Below, in pieces: positions 8,827-17,632 of a stretch of DNA of 64,000 nt (positions are counted from its first letter, which is position 1; the number at the start of each line of letters is the position of its first letter). The translations under genes and the position numbers were made by a program. Under the pieces are notes generated by a model. That model ran no database searches, was not told the origin of the DNA, and saw only the letters and a program-made list of their open reading frames with translations. Source of the DNA: Brucella pseudintermedia (GTDB lineage: Bacteria; Pseudomonadota; Alphaproteobacteria; Rhizobiales; Rhizobiaceae). The DNA lies in the NCBI RefSeq assembly GCF_042697365.1, contig NZ_CP137604.1; one strand, 5' to 3'.

Positions 8827-8851
8827 TTTTTGAACAGACAATGTTCAAAAA
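8827..8851. promoter_or_regulatory. Candidate LysR-type operator
   Basis: TTTTTGAAC and GTTCAAAAA are perfect 9-base inverted arms around a 7-base spacer. The site lies in the divergent spacer 49 bases from the LysR start and 192 bases before the importer operon. It contains T-N11-A spacing as expected for LysR regulators. TGTACG (8821-8826) recurs in TTGTACGC at about 8861, flanking the palindrome. Confidence 0.6.
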
Positions 8852-9042
8852 TTGTTGTTCTTGTACGCATTTGTCAATGCTACCGTTTCAATCCAAGGCC
8901 CGGGTGGAGGAACAAATCGGGCGAAAGCAGAGGGCGAACGGCGAAGAGGAAAGCTGTTTCCCTGTCTCGAAAGACTGCTTGATGGAGGAATGCCGTGCGG
9001 TTTCCCCGCAATGGCTCAAGGTGTTATTGGGAGGAGCACTTC

Positions 9043-10248
9043 ATGAAATGTCTCGCACTGGCAACGGCAGCGCTTTTTGCGGCCACGGCCATCTCATCGG
9101 CGGCGGAAATTTCCGACGGCAAGGTCAAGATCGGTATTCTGAACGACCAGTCCGGCGTCTATGCCGACTTCGGCGGCAAGTGGTCGTTCGAGGCCGCCAA
9201 GATGGCTGCCGAGGATTTTGGCGGCAAGGTGCTCGACGCGCCGATTGAGATCATCACCGCCGACCACCAGAACAAGCCGGACGTCGCCTCGAACATCGCG
9301 CGCCAGTGGTACGACACCGAGCAGGTCGATTCCATCATGGAACTGACGACCTCGTCTGTCGGCCTCGCGGTGCAGGCGCTGTCGAAAGACAAGAAAAAGA
9401 TCACGATCAATACCGGCGCCGCTACATCCGAACTGACCGGCAAGCAGTGCACGCCATATGGCTTCCACTGGGCCTATGACACCCATGCGCTGGCGGTCGG
9501 CACCGGCGGCTCCCTCGTCCAGCAGGGCGGCGATACGTGGTATTTCCTCACCGCCGACTATGCCTTCGGCTATTCGCTGGAAGAACAGACCACGAAATTC
9601 GTCGAATCCAAGGGCGGCAAGGTGCTGGGCTCCGTACGCCACCCGCTGTCCACGACGGATTACTCGTCCTTCCTGTTGCAGGCCCAAGCTTCCGGCGCGA
9701 AGGTGGTAGGCCTCGCCAATGCGGGTCTCGACACATCGAATGCGATCAAGCAGGCGGCTGAATTCGGCATCGTTGCCGGCGGACAGCGCCTTGCCGCCCT
9801 GCTCTTCACGCTTGCCGAAGTGCATGGCCTCGGCCTCGAAGCAGCACAGGGGCTGACGCTGACCGAAGGCTTCTACTGGGACCGCGACGATGAATCCCGC
9901 GCATTCGCCAAGCGTTTCTTCGAGCGCACGGGCCGCATGCCGAACATGATCCAGGCAGGCACCTATTCCGCCGTCCTTCAATATCTGAAGGCGATCAAGG
10001 AAGCGGGCACCGACGAAACCGAAGCCGTTGCCAAGAAGCTGCATGAAATGCCGGTCGAAGACGTCTTCGCCCGCCACGGCAAGGTCGGCCCCAACGGACG
10101 CATGATCTATGACATGTATCTGATGGAAGTGAAAAAGCCTGATGAAAGCAAGGCGCCTTGGGATTACTATAAGGTTCTTGCCACCATCCCCGGCGATCAG
10201 GCCTACATGAAGCCGGAAGAAAGCGGCTGCCCGCTTGTGACGCAGTAA
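9043..10248 (+). CDS. Branched-chain-type ABC transporter substrate-binding protein
   Basis: A 401-residue type I periplasmic binding protein (Leu/Ile/Val-BP fold). The signal peptide is MKCLALATAALFAATAISSA, followed by the family start GKVKIGILNDQSGVYADFGG. The start is supported by GGGAGGAGCACTTC upstream. It is the first gene of an operon with two ATPases, two permeases and a GMC oxidoreductase. The ligand is not apparent: this family binds amino acids but also amides, urea and aromatic or aliphatic acids. The oxidoreductase at the operon end hints at an alcohol-type substrate. Confidence 0.9.
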   Translation: MKCLALATAALFAATAISSAAEISDGKVKIGILNDQSGVYADFGGKWSFEAAKMAAEDFGGKVLDAPIEIITADHQNKPDVASNIARQWYDTEQVDSIMELTTSSVGLAVQALSKDKKKITINTGAATSELTGKQCTPYGFHWAYDTHALAVGTGGSLVQQGGDTWYFLTADYAFGYSLEEQTTKFVESKGGKVLGSVRHPLSTTDYSSFLLQAQASGAKVVGLANAGLDTSNAIKQAAEFGIVAGGQRLAALLFTLAEVHGLGLEAAQGLTLTEGFYWDRDDESRAFAKRFFERTGRMPNMIQAGTYSAVLQYLKAIKEAGTDETEAVAKKLHEMPVEDVFARHGKVGPNGRMIYDMYLMEVKKPDESKAPWDYYKVLATIPGDQAYMKPEESGCPLVTQ

Positions 10249-10260
10249 GAGGCTGGTTGA

Positions 10261-11076
10261 ATGAACACAGCAACTGGCAATATGACGGCCCTGCATGAAG
10301 CAGGGCCGCACGATGGCGGCTCACCCGGCAGGATCGTTCTGTCGGCGCGCGGACTGGGCAAGTCCTTTGGCGGCTTTCACGCGGTCAGGAATGTCGATCT
10401 CGATGTGGAACATGCCCGCGTCCACGCGCTGATCGGGCCGAACGGCGCGGGCAAGACGACCGTATTCAACCTCCTGACCAAGTTCCTGCAGCCATCGAGC
10501 GGTGAGATCACGCTTCTGGGCGAAACCATCACCAAGACCGATCCGGCCAGGGTGGCGCGCATGGGGCTGGTGCGCTCGTTCCAGATTTCGGCCACCTTTC
10601 CGCATCTCACCGTGCTGGAAAACGTCAAGGTCGCGCTGCAGCGCCCCAACGGGCTTGCCACGCAATTCTGGCGTCCGCTATCGGCACTCGACCGGCTCGA
10701 TGCACAGGCGATCGCGCTTCTGGAGCGCGTCGGCCTTGCCGATGCCCGCCATGCGCTGGCCGCCGATCTGTCCTATGGCCGCAAGCGCGCGCTTGAGATC
10801 GCGACCACGCTGGCGCTCGATCCCAAGGTGCTGCTGCTTGATGAGCCGATGGCCGGCATGGGCCATGAAGACGTCCACACCATTGCCGCCCTCATCGCCG
10901 ATGTGGCCAAGGACCGCGCGGTGCTGATGGTCGAACACAATCTCAAGGTGGTGGCCGACATTGCCCACCACGTCACGGTGCTGCAGCGCGGCGAAATTCT
11001 CGCCTCCGGCAATTATGCCACCGTCTCGCAGGACGAGCGCGTGCGCACCGCCTATATGGGAACCGAACATGAATAG
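10261..11076 (+). CDS. ABC transporter ATP-binding protein, LivG type
   Basis: A 271-residue ABC ATPase. Walker A is GPNGAGKTT near residue 60. The signature motif is the LivG-type variant LSYGRKRALEIA. Walker B is KVLLLDEPMAG, with the switch histidine in MVEHN. An N-terminal extension of about 25 residues precedes the domain. It starts 12 bases after the binding protein and overlaps the next ATPase by 8 bases, so translation is probably coupled. It energises import through the LivH/LivM-like permease pair. Confidence 0.92.
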   Translation: MNTATGNMTALHEAGPHDGGSPGRIVLSARGLGKSFGGFHAVRNVDLDVEHARVHALIGPNGAGKTTVFNLLTKFLQPSSGEITLLGETITKTDPARVARMGLVRSFQISATFPHLTVLENVKVALQRPNGLATQFWRPLSALDRLDAQAIALLERVGLADARHALAADLSYGRKRALEIATTLALDPKVLLLDEPMAGMGHEDVHTIAALIADVAKDRAVLMVEHNLKVVADIAHHVTVLQRGEILASGNYATVSQDERVRTAYMGTEHE

Positions 11077-11788
11077 AGGCCAACCGCTCCTGTCCGTGCG
11101 CGGGCTCAATGCCTGGTATGGCGAAAGCCACGCCCTGCACGGCGTCGACCTCGACATCTGGCCGGGCGAAACGATCACGCTTCTGGGCCGCAACGGCGTC
11201 GGCAAGACAACGACGCTGCGCGCCATCATGGGCATCATCCGCAAGCGCACCGGCACCATCACGCTCGACGGCAAGGACATCATGCGGGTGCCGCTGCACC
11301 GCATTGCCCATGCCGGTCTCGGCTTTGTGCCGGAAGAACGCGGCATCTTCGCCACGCTCAGCGTGCACGAAAACCTGCTTTTGCCGCCGGTCGTCGCCAA
11401 AAGCGGCCAGAGCCTTATGTCTCTGGATGAGATCTACGAACTCTTCCCCAACCTGCATGAGCGCCGCAACAGCCCCGGCACCAAGCTTTCCGGCGGCGAG
11501 CAGCAGATGCTGGCCATTGCGCGCATCCTGCGCACCGGGGTCAAGGTGCTGCTGCTGGACGAGCCGACCGAAGGGCTTGCGCCCGTCATCGTGCAGCGCA
11601 TCGGCGATGTGCTGGTGGAATTGAAGAAACGCGGCATGACCGTGCTTCTGGTCGAACAGAACTTCCGCTTTGCCGCCAAGGTCGCCGACCGCTTCTACCT
11701 CATGGATCATGGCGTGGTGACGGAAAACTTCCCGACCGCCGAACTGCCTGCCCGCATGGCAGAACTCACGCATGCGCTGGGGGTCTGA
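11069..11788 (+). CDS. ABC transporter ATP-binding protein, LivF type
   Basis: A 239-residue ABC ATPase. Walker A is GRNGVGKTTTLRAI, the signature is LSGGEQQMLAIAR and Walker B is VLLLDEPTEGL, all as in LivF. The ATG at 11069 overlaps the end of the preceding ATPase gene; upstream in-frame codons would lie deep in that gene and do not match the family. The stop is followed immediately by the LivH-type permease start, indicating a tightly packed operon. Confidence 0.92.
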   Translation: MNRGQPLLSVRGLNAWYGESHALHGVDLDIWPGETITLLGRNGVGKTTTLRAIMGIIRKRTGTITLDGKDIMRVPLHRIAHAGLGFVPEERGIFATLSVHENLLLPPVVAKSGQSLMSLDEIYELFPNLHERRNSPGTKLSGGEQQMLAIARILRTGVKVLLLDEPTEGLAPVIVQRIGDVLVELKKRGMTVLLVEQNFRFAAKVADRFYLMDHGVVTENFPTAELPARMAELTHALGV

Positions 11789-12676
11789 ATGACAACGATT
11801 TTTGGAATACCTTTGCAGGCCCTTCTCGGGCAGTTGCTGGTCGGCCTCATCAACGGCTCTTTCTATGCGATGCTGAGCCTCGGCCTTGCCATCATCTTCG
11901 GGCTCCTGCGCATCATCAATTTCGCCCATGGCGCGCAATATATGCTCGGCGCCTTTGTGGGCTATCTGCTGTTGAGCTGGCTCGGCATCGGCTACTGGCC
12001 GGCGCTGATCCTCGCCCCGCTCATCGTCGGGCTGGGTGGCGCCATTGTCGAGCGCGTGGCGCTGTCGCGGCTTTATAATCTCGATCCGCTCTATGGGCTG
12101 CTCTTCACCTTCGGCCTTGCGCTCGTGATCGAAGGCACGTTCCGCTATTATTATGGCGCTGCCGGTCAGCCCTATGCGGTGCCGCCGTCGCTTGCGGGCG
12201 GGCATAATCTCGGCTTCATGTTCCTGCCCAACTATCGCGCCTGGGTGGTCGTCGCCTCGCTCATCGTCTGCCTTGGCACCTGGCTCTTGATCGAAAAGAC
12301 CAAGCTTGGCGCTTACTTGCGCGCCGCGACGGAAAACCCGACGCTGGTGAAGGCCTTCGGCATCAATGTGCCGCTGCTTCTCACCTTCACCTATGCGCTC
12401 GGCGCCGCCCTTGCCGGTCTTGCGGGCGTCATGGCCGCGCCGATCTATCAGGTCAGCCCGCTGATGGGTTCCAACATCATCATCGTGGTCTTTGCCGTGG
12501 TGGTGGTGGGCGGCATGGGATCGATCCTCGGCGCCATCATCACCGGCTATGTGCTGGGGCTGGCGGAAGGCCTCACCAAGGTCTTCTACCCGGAAGCCTC
12601 CAGCATCGTCATCTTCGTCATCATGGCAATCGTCCTTCTGGTGCGACCCGCCGGATTGTTCGGGAAGGAGGCCTGA
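11789..12676 (+). CDS. Branched-chain-type ABC permease, LivH type
   Basis: A 295-residue inner-membrane permease with about eight hydrophobic segments. It begins with the family pattern LLVGLINGSFYAMLSLGLAI and has the conserved RIINFAHG motif. The cytoplasmic coupling region is in the second half (LRAATENPTLVKAFGIN). The start directly follows the LivF stop. It pairs with the next gene to form the transmembrane channel. Confidence 0.92.
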   Translation: MTTIFGIPLQALLGQLLVGLINGSFYAMLSLGLAIIFGLLRIINFAHGAQYMLGAFVGYLLLSWLGIGYWPALILAPLIVGLGGAIVERVALSRLYNLDPLYGLLFTFGLALVIEGTFRYYYGAAGQPYAVPPSLAGGHNLGFMFLPNYRAWVVVASLIVCLGTWLLIEKTKLGAYLRAATENPTLVKAFGINVPLLLTFTYALGAALAGLAGVMAAPIYQVSPLMGSNIIIVVFAVVVVGGMGSILGAIITGYVLGLAEGLTKVFYPEASSIVIFVIMAIVLLVRPAGLFGKEA

Positions 12677-12677
12677 C

Positions 12678-13658
12678 ATGGCTGATACCGCTCTCAAGGC
12701 CGCCCCCCACAGCAAGACGCCTGCCGTCAACAGCCTCTCGGTCGTCGTCCTCGGCATTGCCCTGATCGGGCTGCTGGCCGCGCCATTCATGGTCTACCCG
12801 ATCTTCCTGATGAAGATGCTGTGCTTTGCGCTGTTCGCCTCGGCCTTCAATCTTCTTCTGGGCTATACCGGCATTCTGTCCTTCGGCCATGCCGCCTTCT
12901 TCGGCGGTGCGGCCTATATCACCGCCCACACGGTCAAGGTCTGGGGCGTCACGCCGGAACTCGGCCTCGTGCTCGGCATCCTTGCCGCCGCCGCCCTTGG
13001 CCTCGTCATCGGCTATCTCGCCATCCGCCGTCAGGGCATCTATTCGACGATGATCACGCTGGCGCTGGCGCAGATGTTCTTCTTCTTCTGCCTGCAAGCC
13101 TCCTTCACCCATGGCGAGGACGGATTGCAGGGCGTGCCGCGCGGCTATCTCTTCGGCTTCATCGACCTCAACCAGCCGATGACCATGTATTACTTCGTGC
13201 TGGCGGTGTTCGTGCTTGGAATGTTCGTCATCTGGCGCATCATCAACTCGCCCTTCGGCATGATCCTGAAATCGGTGCGCGAGAATGAAAACCGCGCCGT
13301 GTCGCTTGGGCTTTCCGTCAACCGCTACAAGCTTGCAGCCTTCGTCATGTCGGCAGCGCTTGCCGGTCTTGCAGGCGGGCTGAAGGCGCTCGTCTTCCAG
13401 TTCGCGACGCTCACCGATGTCGGCTGGCAGATGTCGGGCGAAGTGATCCTGATGACGCTGCTCGGCGGCATTGGCACGCTGATCGGCCCCATCGTCGGCG
13501 CCGCCTTCGTCGTCGCCTTGCAGAACTATCTTGCAACATCCGATTTCCCCGTCACCATCGTTACCGGCGTCATCTTCATGGCCTGCGTCCTTCTCTTCCG
13601 AAAAGGCATCGTTGGCGAGTTTTATGCGTCGCGCCTTGGAAAGAGGCTTTTCGGATAA
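12678..13658 (+). CDS. Branched-chain-type ABC permease, LivM type
   Basis: A 326-residue permease with about nine to ten membrane segments. LivM hallmarks are FNLLLGYTGILSFGHAAFFG, the coupling helix region ILKSVRENENRAVSLGLSV and the C-terminal GGIGTLIGPIVGAAF. The start at 12678 is set by GGAGG seven bases upstream and matches the family length. It is the last transport gene of the operon; 60 bases separate it from the GMC oxidoreductase. Confidence 0.92.
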   Translation: MADTALKAAPHSKTPAVNSLSVVVLGIALIGLLAAPFMVYPIFLMKMLCFALFASAFNLLLGYTGILSFGHAAFFGGAAYITAHTVKVWGVTPELGLVLGILAAAALGLVIGYLAIRRQGIYSTMITLALAQMFFFFCLQASFTHGEDGLQGVPRGYLFGFIDLNQPMTMYYFVLAVFVLGMFVIWRIINSPFGMILKSVRENENRAVSLGLSVNRYKLAAFVMSAALAGLAGGLKALVFQFATLTDVGWQMSGEVILMTLLGGIGTLIGPIVGAAFVVALQNYLATSDFPVTIVTGVIFMACVLLFRKGIVGEFYASRLGKRLFG

Positions 13659-13668
13659 CCGACACTGC

Positions 13669-13695
13669 GGAGCCACCCGCGCATTCGGTGGCTCC
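13669..13695 (+). terminator. Possible terminator or processing hairpin after the importer genes
   Basis: GGAGCCACC and GGTGGCTCC form a perfect 9-bp stem, followed by CGTCTTTTAC. It lies between the LivM-type permease and the GMC oxidoreductase. It may reduce readthrough into the oxidoreductase gene or protect the upstream message. Confidence 0.6.
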
Positions 13696-13718
13696 CGTCT
13701 TTTACTGGATATGAGATC

Positions 13719-15317
13719 ATGACCGACACCTACGATTACATCGTGGTTGGCGCGGGCACGGCAGGTTGCGCGCTTGCGAACCGGCTTTCCGCAGACCACA
13801 ACCGCTCCGTGCTGCTGCTGGAGGCAGGCGGCAAGGACAATTATGCCTGGATTCATATCCCCGTCGGCTATCTCTATTGCATCGGCAACCCGCGCACCGA
13901 CTGGTGTTTTACCACAGAGGCCGAACCGGGACTGAATGGCCGCTCGCTCGGCTATCCGCGCGGCAAGGTGCTGGGCGGCTGTTCCTCCATCAACGGCATG
14001 ATCTATATGCGCGGCCAGGCCCGCGATTACGACCTGTGGCGTCAGGCCGGTTGCGACGGCTGGGGCTGGGACGATGTGCTGCCGCTGTTCAAGAAATCGG
14101 AAGACTATTTTGCCGGTGCAAGCGACCTGCATGGCGCGGGCGGCGAATGGCGGGTCGAAAGCGCCCGCCTGCATTGGGATATCCTCGATGCGTTTCGTGA
14201 TGCGGCCGTTGCGGCAGGCATTCCCGCCACCGACGATTTCAATCGCGGCGACAATGAAGGTGTGTCCTATTTCAAGGTCAACCAGAAGCGCGGCATACGC
14301 TGGAACAGCGCCAAGGCCTTTCTGCGCCCGGCGCTGGATCGCAAGAACCTCACCGTCGAAACCGGCGCGCATGTCCGCCGCATCGAGATCGAGGACTTGC
14401 GCGCCACCGGCGTCACCTTCGACCAGAACGGCGCGACCCGCACGGTGAAGGCACGGCGTGAGGTGATTCTCGCCGCCGGTGCGGTCGGTTCGCCGCAAAT
14501 CCTCGAACTGTCCGGCATCGGGCGCGGCGACGTGCTGCAACAGGCGGGCATCCCGGTCAAGCTGGAGCGAAAGCAGCTTGGCGAAAACCTGCAGGATCAT
14601 CTGCAATTGCGTTGCGCCTATAAGGTCAACGGCATCCCGACGCTCAACGAGAAGGCAAGCAAGCTCGTCGGCAAGGCGATGATCGGGCTTGAATATCTGC
14701 TGCGCCGTTCTGGTCCCATGTCGATGGCGCCAAGCCAGCTCGGCGTTTTCACCCGGTCCGACCCGTCCTATGAAACCGCCAATCTGCAATATCATGTGCA
14801 GCCGCTCAGCCTTGAGAAGTTCGGCGAGGCCGTGCACCCCTTCCCCGCCTTTACGGCCAGCGTGTGCAATCTGCGCCCTGACAGCCGCGGCTCGATCCAT
14901 ATCAAATCGCCGGATCACCGGACCCAACCGGCGATCAGGCCGAATTATCTGGCGACCGAAAGCGACCGCCGCGTCGCTGCTGACGCAATCCGCCTCACCC
15001 GCCATATCGTTGCGCAGGCTCCCTTGCAGAAATATCATCCGGAAGAGTTCAAGCCCGGGCCTGCTTACGAAACGCAGGAACAGCTTGAAAAGGCCGCGGG
15101 CGATATTGGCACGACCATCTTCCACCCGGTCGGCACCTGCCGCATGGGGCAGGATGCGGAAGCAATCGTCGATCCGCGCCTGCGCTTCAACGGTATTGCG
15201 GGCCTGCGCGTGGCCGACGCCTCCGTCATGCCGACCATCACGTCGGGCAACACCAATTCACCGACTCTCATGATCGCCGAAAAGGCCGCGCAGATGATTA
15301 TCGCGGATAATCGGTAG
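13719..15317 (+). CDS. GMC-family FAD oxidoreductase
   Basis: A 532-residue glucose-methanol-choline oxidoreductase. The FAD-binding motif is DYIVVGAGTAGCALANRLS near the N-terminus, the first GMC signature is GKVLGGCSSINGMIYMRG, and the active-site histidines lie in FHPVGTCRMG and around SGNTNSPTLM. It is similar in size to choline and alcohol dehydrogenases. The position at the end of an ABC import operon suggests it oxidises an alcohol brought in by that transporter; the substrate is unknown. No signal peptide is seen, so it acts in the cytoplasm. Confidence 0.9.
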   Translation: MTDTYDYIVVGAGTAGCALANRLSADHNRSVLLLEAGGKDNYAWIHIPVGYLYCIGNPRTDWCFTTEAEPGLNGRSLGYPRGKVLGGCSSINGMIYMRGQARDYDLWRQAGCDGWGWDDVLPLFKKSEDYFAGASDLHGAGGEWRVESARLHWDILDAFRDAAVAAGIPATDDFNRGDNEGVSYFKVNQKRGIRWNSAKAFLRPALDRKNLTVETGAHVRRIEIEDLRATGVTFDQNGATRTVKARREVILAAGAVGSPQILELSGIGRGDVLQQAGIPVKLERKQLGENLQDHLQLRCAYKVNGIPTLNEKASKLVGKAMIGLEYLLRRSGPMSMAPSQLGVFTRSDPSYETANLQYHVQPLSLEKFGEAVHPFPAFTASVCNLRPDSRGSIHIKSPDHRTQPAIRPNYLATESDRRVAADAIRLTRHIVAQAPLQKYHPEEFKPGPAYETQEQLEKAAGDIGTTIFHPVGTCRMGQDAEAIVDPRLRFNGIAGLRVADASVMPTITSGNTNSPTLMIAEKAAQMIIADNR

Positions 15318-15332
15318 AACCAGATTCCTGCG

Positions 15333-15370
15333 AAGACAGTGAGCGGAAATGGCAATCCGCTCACCGTCTT
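15333..15370 (+). terminator. Terminator after the GMC oxidoreductase
   Basis: AAGAC-a-GTGAGCGGA pairs with TCCGCTCAC-c-GTCTT across an 8-base loop, a long stem with one mismatch. It lies 15 bases past the oxidoreductase stop and closes the importer operon. Confidence 0.75.
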
Positions 15371-15540
15371 GTGAACGCAATTTCGGCATCATCGCGTGAA
15401 CAAATTCTGAAATAATTTTCCTTGTTTCTTGGCAGGTAAAAGGGAATTATCGGTCACAAGGTGGGCAGGGGGAGAAAGATCATCTCAAAGATCGCTTTCC
15501 GGGACCGGCTCTCCACAATGTTCAGCTAAGGAAAACAACA

Positions 15541-16377
15541 ATGTCGTCAGCCCTTTCCCGTTATGCTTTGACCCGTCGCGCGGGTCTGAAAGCCCTTCTC
15601 TTCACTGCAGCCGCCCTGACCGTCGGCTTCGCGTCGGCCCCGAGCCACGCGGAAGACAAGACCATCAAGGTCGGCATCATGGGCGGCGAAGATGAAGACG
15701 TCTGGAAAGTCGTTGCCGAAGAAGGCAAGAAGCACGGCCTCAACATCGAGCGCGTGACCTTCAACGATTACAACCAGCCGAACGAAGCCCTGGAACGCAA
15801 GGAAATCGACGCCAACGCCTTCCAGCACAAGCCCTATCTCGACGAGCAGATCAAGCAGCACGGCTACAAGATTTCCGTTGCCGGTTACACCGCCGTCTGG
15901 CCGATCGGCATCTATTCGCGCAAGCACAAGAGCCTTGACGAACTGAAGGAAGGTGCGGTCGTCGGCGTACCGAACGATCCGTCGAACGAGGGCCGCGCGC
16001 TGCGCGTTCTGGAAGAAAAGGGCCTCATCAAGCTGAAGCCGGATGCAGGCATTCTGGCGACCCCGATCGATATCGTCGAAAACCCGAAGAAGCTTGAGAT
16101 CAAGGAACTCGACGCCGGTGTCGTCGGCCGTTCCATTGATGACCTCGATGCGGCAATCGTGAACAACGACTGGGCCGCAAAGGCAGACCTCAAGAAGGAA
16201 GAGGCAATCGGCTGGGAGTCGAAGGAAAACAACCCGTACAACAATTTCATCGCGGTCCGCACCGAAGACGAAAACGCCGAATGGGTGAAGAAGCTCGTGG
16301 CTTCGTTCCAGAACGATGCCGTGAAGGCCGAACTCGACCGCGCCTACAAGGGCACCGGCATCCCGGCCTGGAACTAA
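15541..16377 (+). CDS. metQ: MetQ/NlpA-family methionine-type ABC binding protein
   Basis: A 278-residue binding protein of the NlpA/MetQ family. A hydrophobic export signal (ALLFTAAALTVGFASA) is followed by KTIKVGIMGGEDEDVW and the family pattern FNDYNQPNEALERKEIDANAFQHKPYLDEQ, given here in pieces: FNDYNQPNEAL and DANAFQHKPYLDEQ. No clear lipobox cysteine is seen, so it may be soluble in the periplasm. GGAAAAC lies just before the ATG. The ATPase and permease of the same system follow. D- or L-methionine is the likely ligand by family. Confidence 0.85.
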   Translation: MSSALSRYALTRRAGLKALLFTAAALTVGFASAPSHAEDKTIKVGIMGGEDEDVWKVVAEEGKKHGLNIERVTFNDYNQPNEALERKEIDANAFQHKPYLDEQIKQHGYKISVAGYTAVWPIGIYSRKHKSLDELKEGAVVGVPNDPSNEGRALRVLEEKGLIKLKPDAGILATPIDIVENPKKLEIKELDAGVVGRSIDDLDAAIVNNDWAAKADLKKEEAIGWESKENNPYNNFIAVRTEDENAEWVKKLVASFQNDAVKAELDRAYKGTGIPAWN

Positions 16378-16397
16378 TCGACAGAATGGCAGAAAGA

Positions 16398-16428
16398 CCG
16401 CGCCGGAAGCGTTTCCGGCGCGGCTTTT
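16398..16428 (+). terminator. Intra-operon terminator after metQ
   Basis: CCGCGCCGGAA and TTCCGGCGCGG form a perfect 11-bp stem with a GCGT loop, followed by CTTTTGTTG. It sits 20 bases after the metQ stop and well before metN, so it should reduce transcription of the ATPase and permease relative to the binding protein. Confidence 0.85.
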
Positions 16429-16573
16429 GTTGACGCGCAGACAAAAATTGCCCTAAAGCATCGCCACGGCAAAAGCTGATGGCTTGAGCCAGGCATCATC
16501 TTTCCTTGAAGCCTTATCCGATTGCAGTTCGCCGCTGTTTGCAGCGGCCCATACAGACATAGAAGAAACGACC

Positions 16574-17632
16574 GTGACCATTGAAAAGCCACCCGCCGCG
16601 TCCGCGCCCATCGTCGAGATGAAAGACGTGCGCCGAATGTTCGGCGAAACGGCGGCGATCAACGGCGTTTCGCTTTCCGTCGCGCGCGGCGAAATCCTCG
16701 GCATTATCGGTCGCAGCGGCGCGGGCAAGTCCACGCTGATCCGCTGCGTCAACGGCCTTGAAGAGCCGGATGCCGGTTCGATCCTGATCGAAGGCCGCGA
16801 AATCACTGGCCTTGGCGAAGACGCGCTGCGCCCGGTGCGCCGCCGCATCGGCATGGTGTTCCAGCACTTCAACCTGCTTTCCGCCAAGACGGTTGCCGAA
16901 AACATCGCCCTGCCGCTGAAGATCGCGGGCAAGCCGAAGGCCGAACGCGCCCGGCGCGTGGCCGAACTTCTGGAACTTGTCGGCCTTTCCGACAAGGCGG
17001 CACATTATCCGGCCCAGCTTTCCGGCGGCCAGAAGCAGCGCGTCGGCATTGCCCGCGCGCTCGCCGCCGAACCTGCCGTGCTGCTGTCCGATGAAGCGAC
17101 ATCCGCCCTCGACCCGGAAACCACGCAGTCCATTCTGGCGCTCTTGAAAGACATCAACACCAAGCTTGGCCTTACCATCCTGCTCATCACGCATGAGATG
17201 GAGGTTATCCGCCGCATTGCCGACCGCGTGATCGTCCTCGACCATGGCACCATCGCCGAGGAAGGCCCGGTTTGGAAAGTCTTCGCCAATCCGCAATCGC
17301 CTGTGACGCAGAGCATGTTGCAGGTGCTGACGCCGGAACTGCCCGTCGTCTGGCGCGACCGGCTGCAAAAATCCGGCGATCTCGCCGTGCTGAAAGTCAA
17401 GCTGTCGGGCGCGGCGGCAAAAGGCGCGTTCTTCAGTGATATCGCAGCCGCCACCCAGATAGCCCCGCAACTGATCCATGGCGGCATGGACACGATCCAG
17501 GGCGAGCCGGTCGGCACGCTGTTCATCGGCCTGCCCGCAGGCGACCAGGCGAAACTTGACGCCGCCATCACCTATCTCGACACCCATGCAGACGCCACGG
17601 AGGTACTCGGCTATGTCTCAGGCAATGCTTGA
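16574..17632 (+). CDS. metN: Methionine ABC transporter ATP-binding protein
   Basis: A 352-residue ATPase. Walker A is GRSGAGKSTLIRCVNGLE, the signature is LSGGQKQRVGIARAL and Walker B is AVLLSDEATSALDP; a C-terminal NIL regulatory domain follows from about residue 265 (FIGLPAGDQ segment). A GTG at 16574 with AGAAGAAACGACC upstream gives a family-like N-terminus; a TTG at 16484 would add 30 atypical residues. It overlaps metI by 20 bases. The NIL domain in this family senses methionine and inhibits transport. Confidence 0.88.
   Translation: MTIEKPPAASAPIVEMKDVRRMFGETAAINGVSLSVARGEILGIIGRSGAGKSTLIRCVNGLEEPDAGSILIEGREITGLGEDALRPVRRRIGMVFQHFNLLSAKTVAENIALPLKIAGKPKAERARRVAELLELVGLSDKAAHYPAQLSGGQKQRVGIARALAAEPAVLLSDEATSALDPETTQSILALLKDINTKLGLTILLITHEMEVIRRIADRVIVLDHGTIAEEGPVWKVFANPQSPVTQSMLQVLTPELPVVWRDRLQKSGDLAVLKVKLSGAAAKGAFFSDIAAATQIAPQLIHGGMDTIQGEPVGTLFIGLPAGDQAKLDAAITYLDTHADATEVLGYVSGNA

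Noticed and set aside
12621..15125. An 834-codon open frame on the minus strand
   Set aside because: Antisense to the LivM-type permease and GMC oxidoreductase, which carry clear family motifs; composition is Arg/Asp/Ala-rich shadow sequence.
15371..15540. Possible SAM riboswitch before metQ
   Set aside because: Looked for by eye; no conserved SAM-I or SAM-II core was recognised. A covariance search would be decisive.
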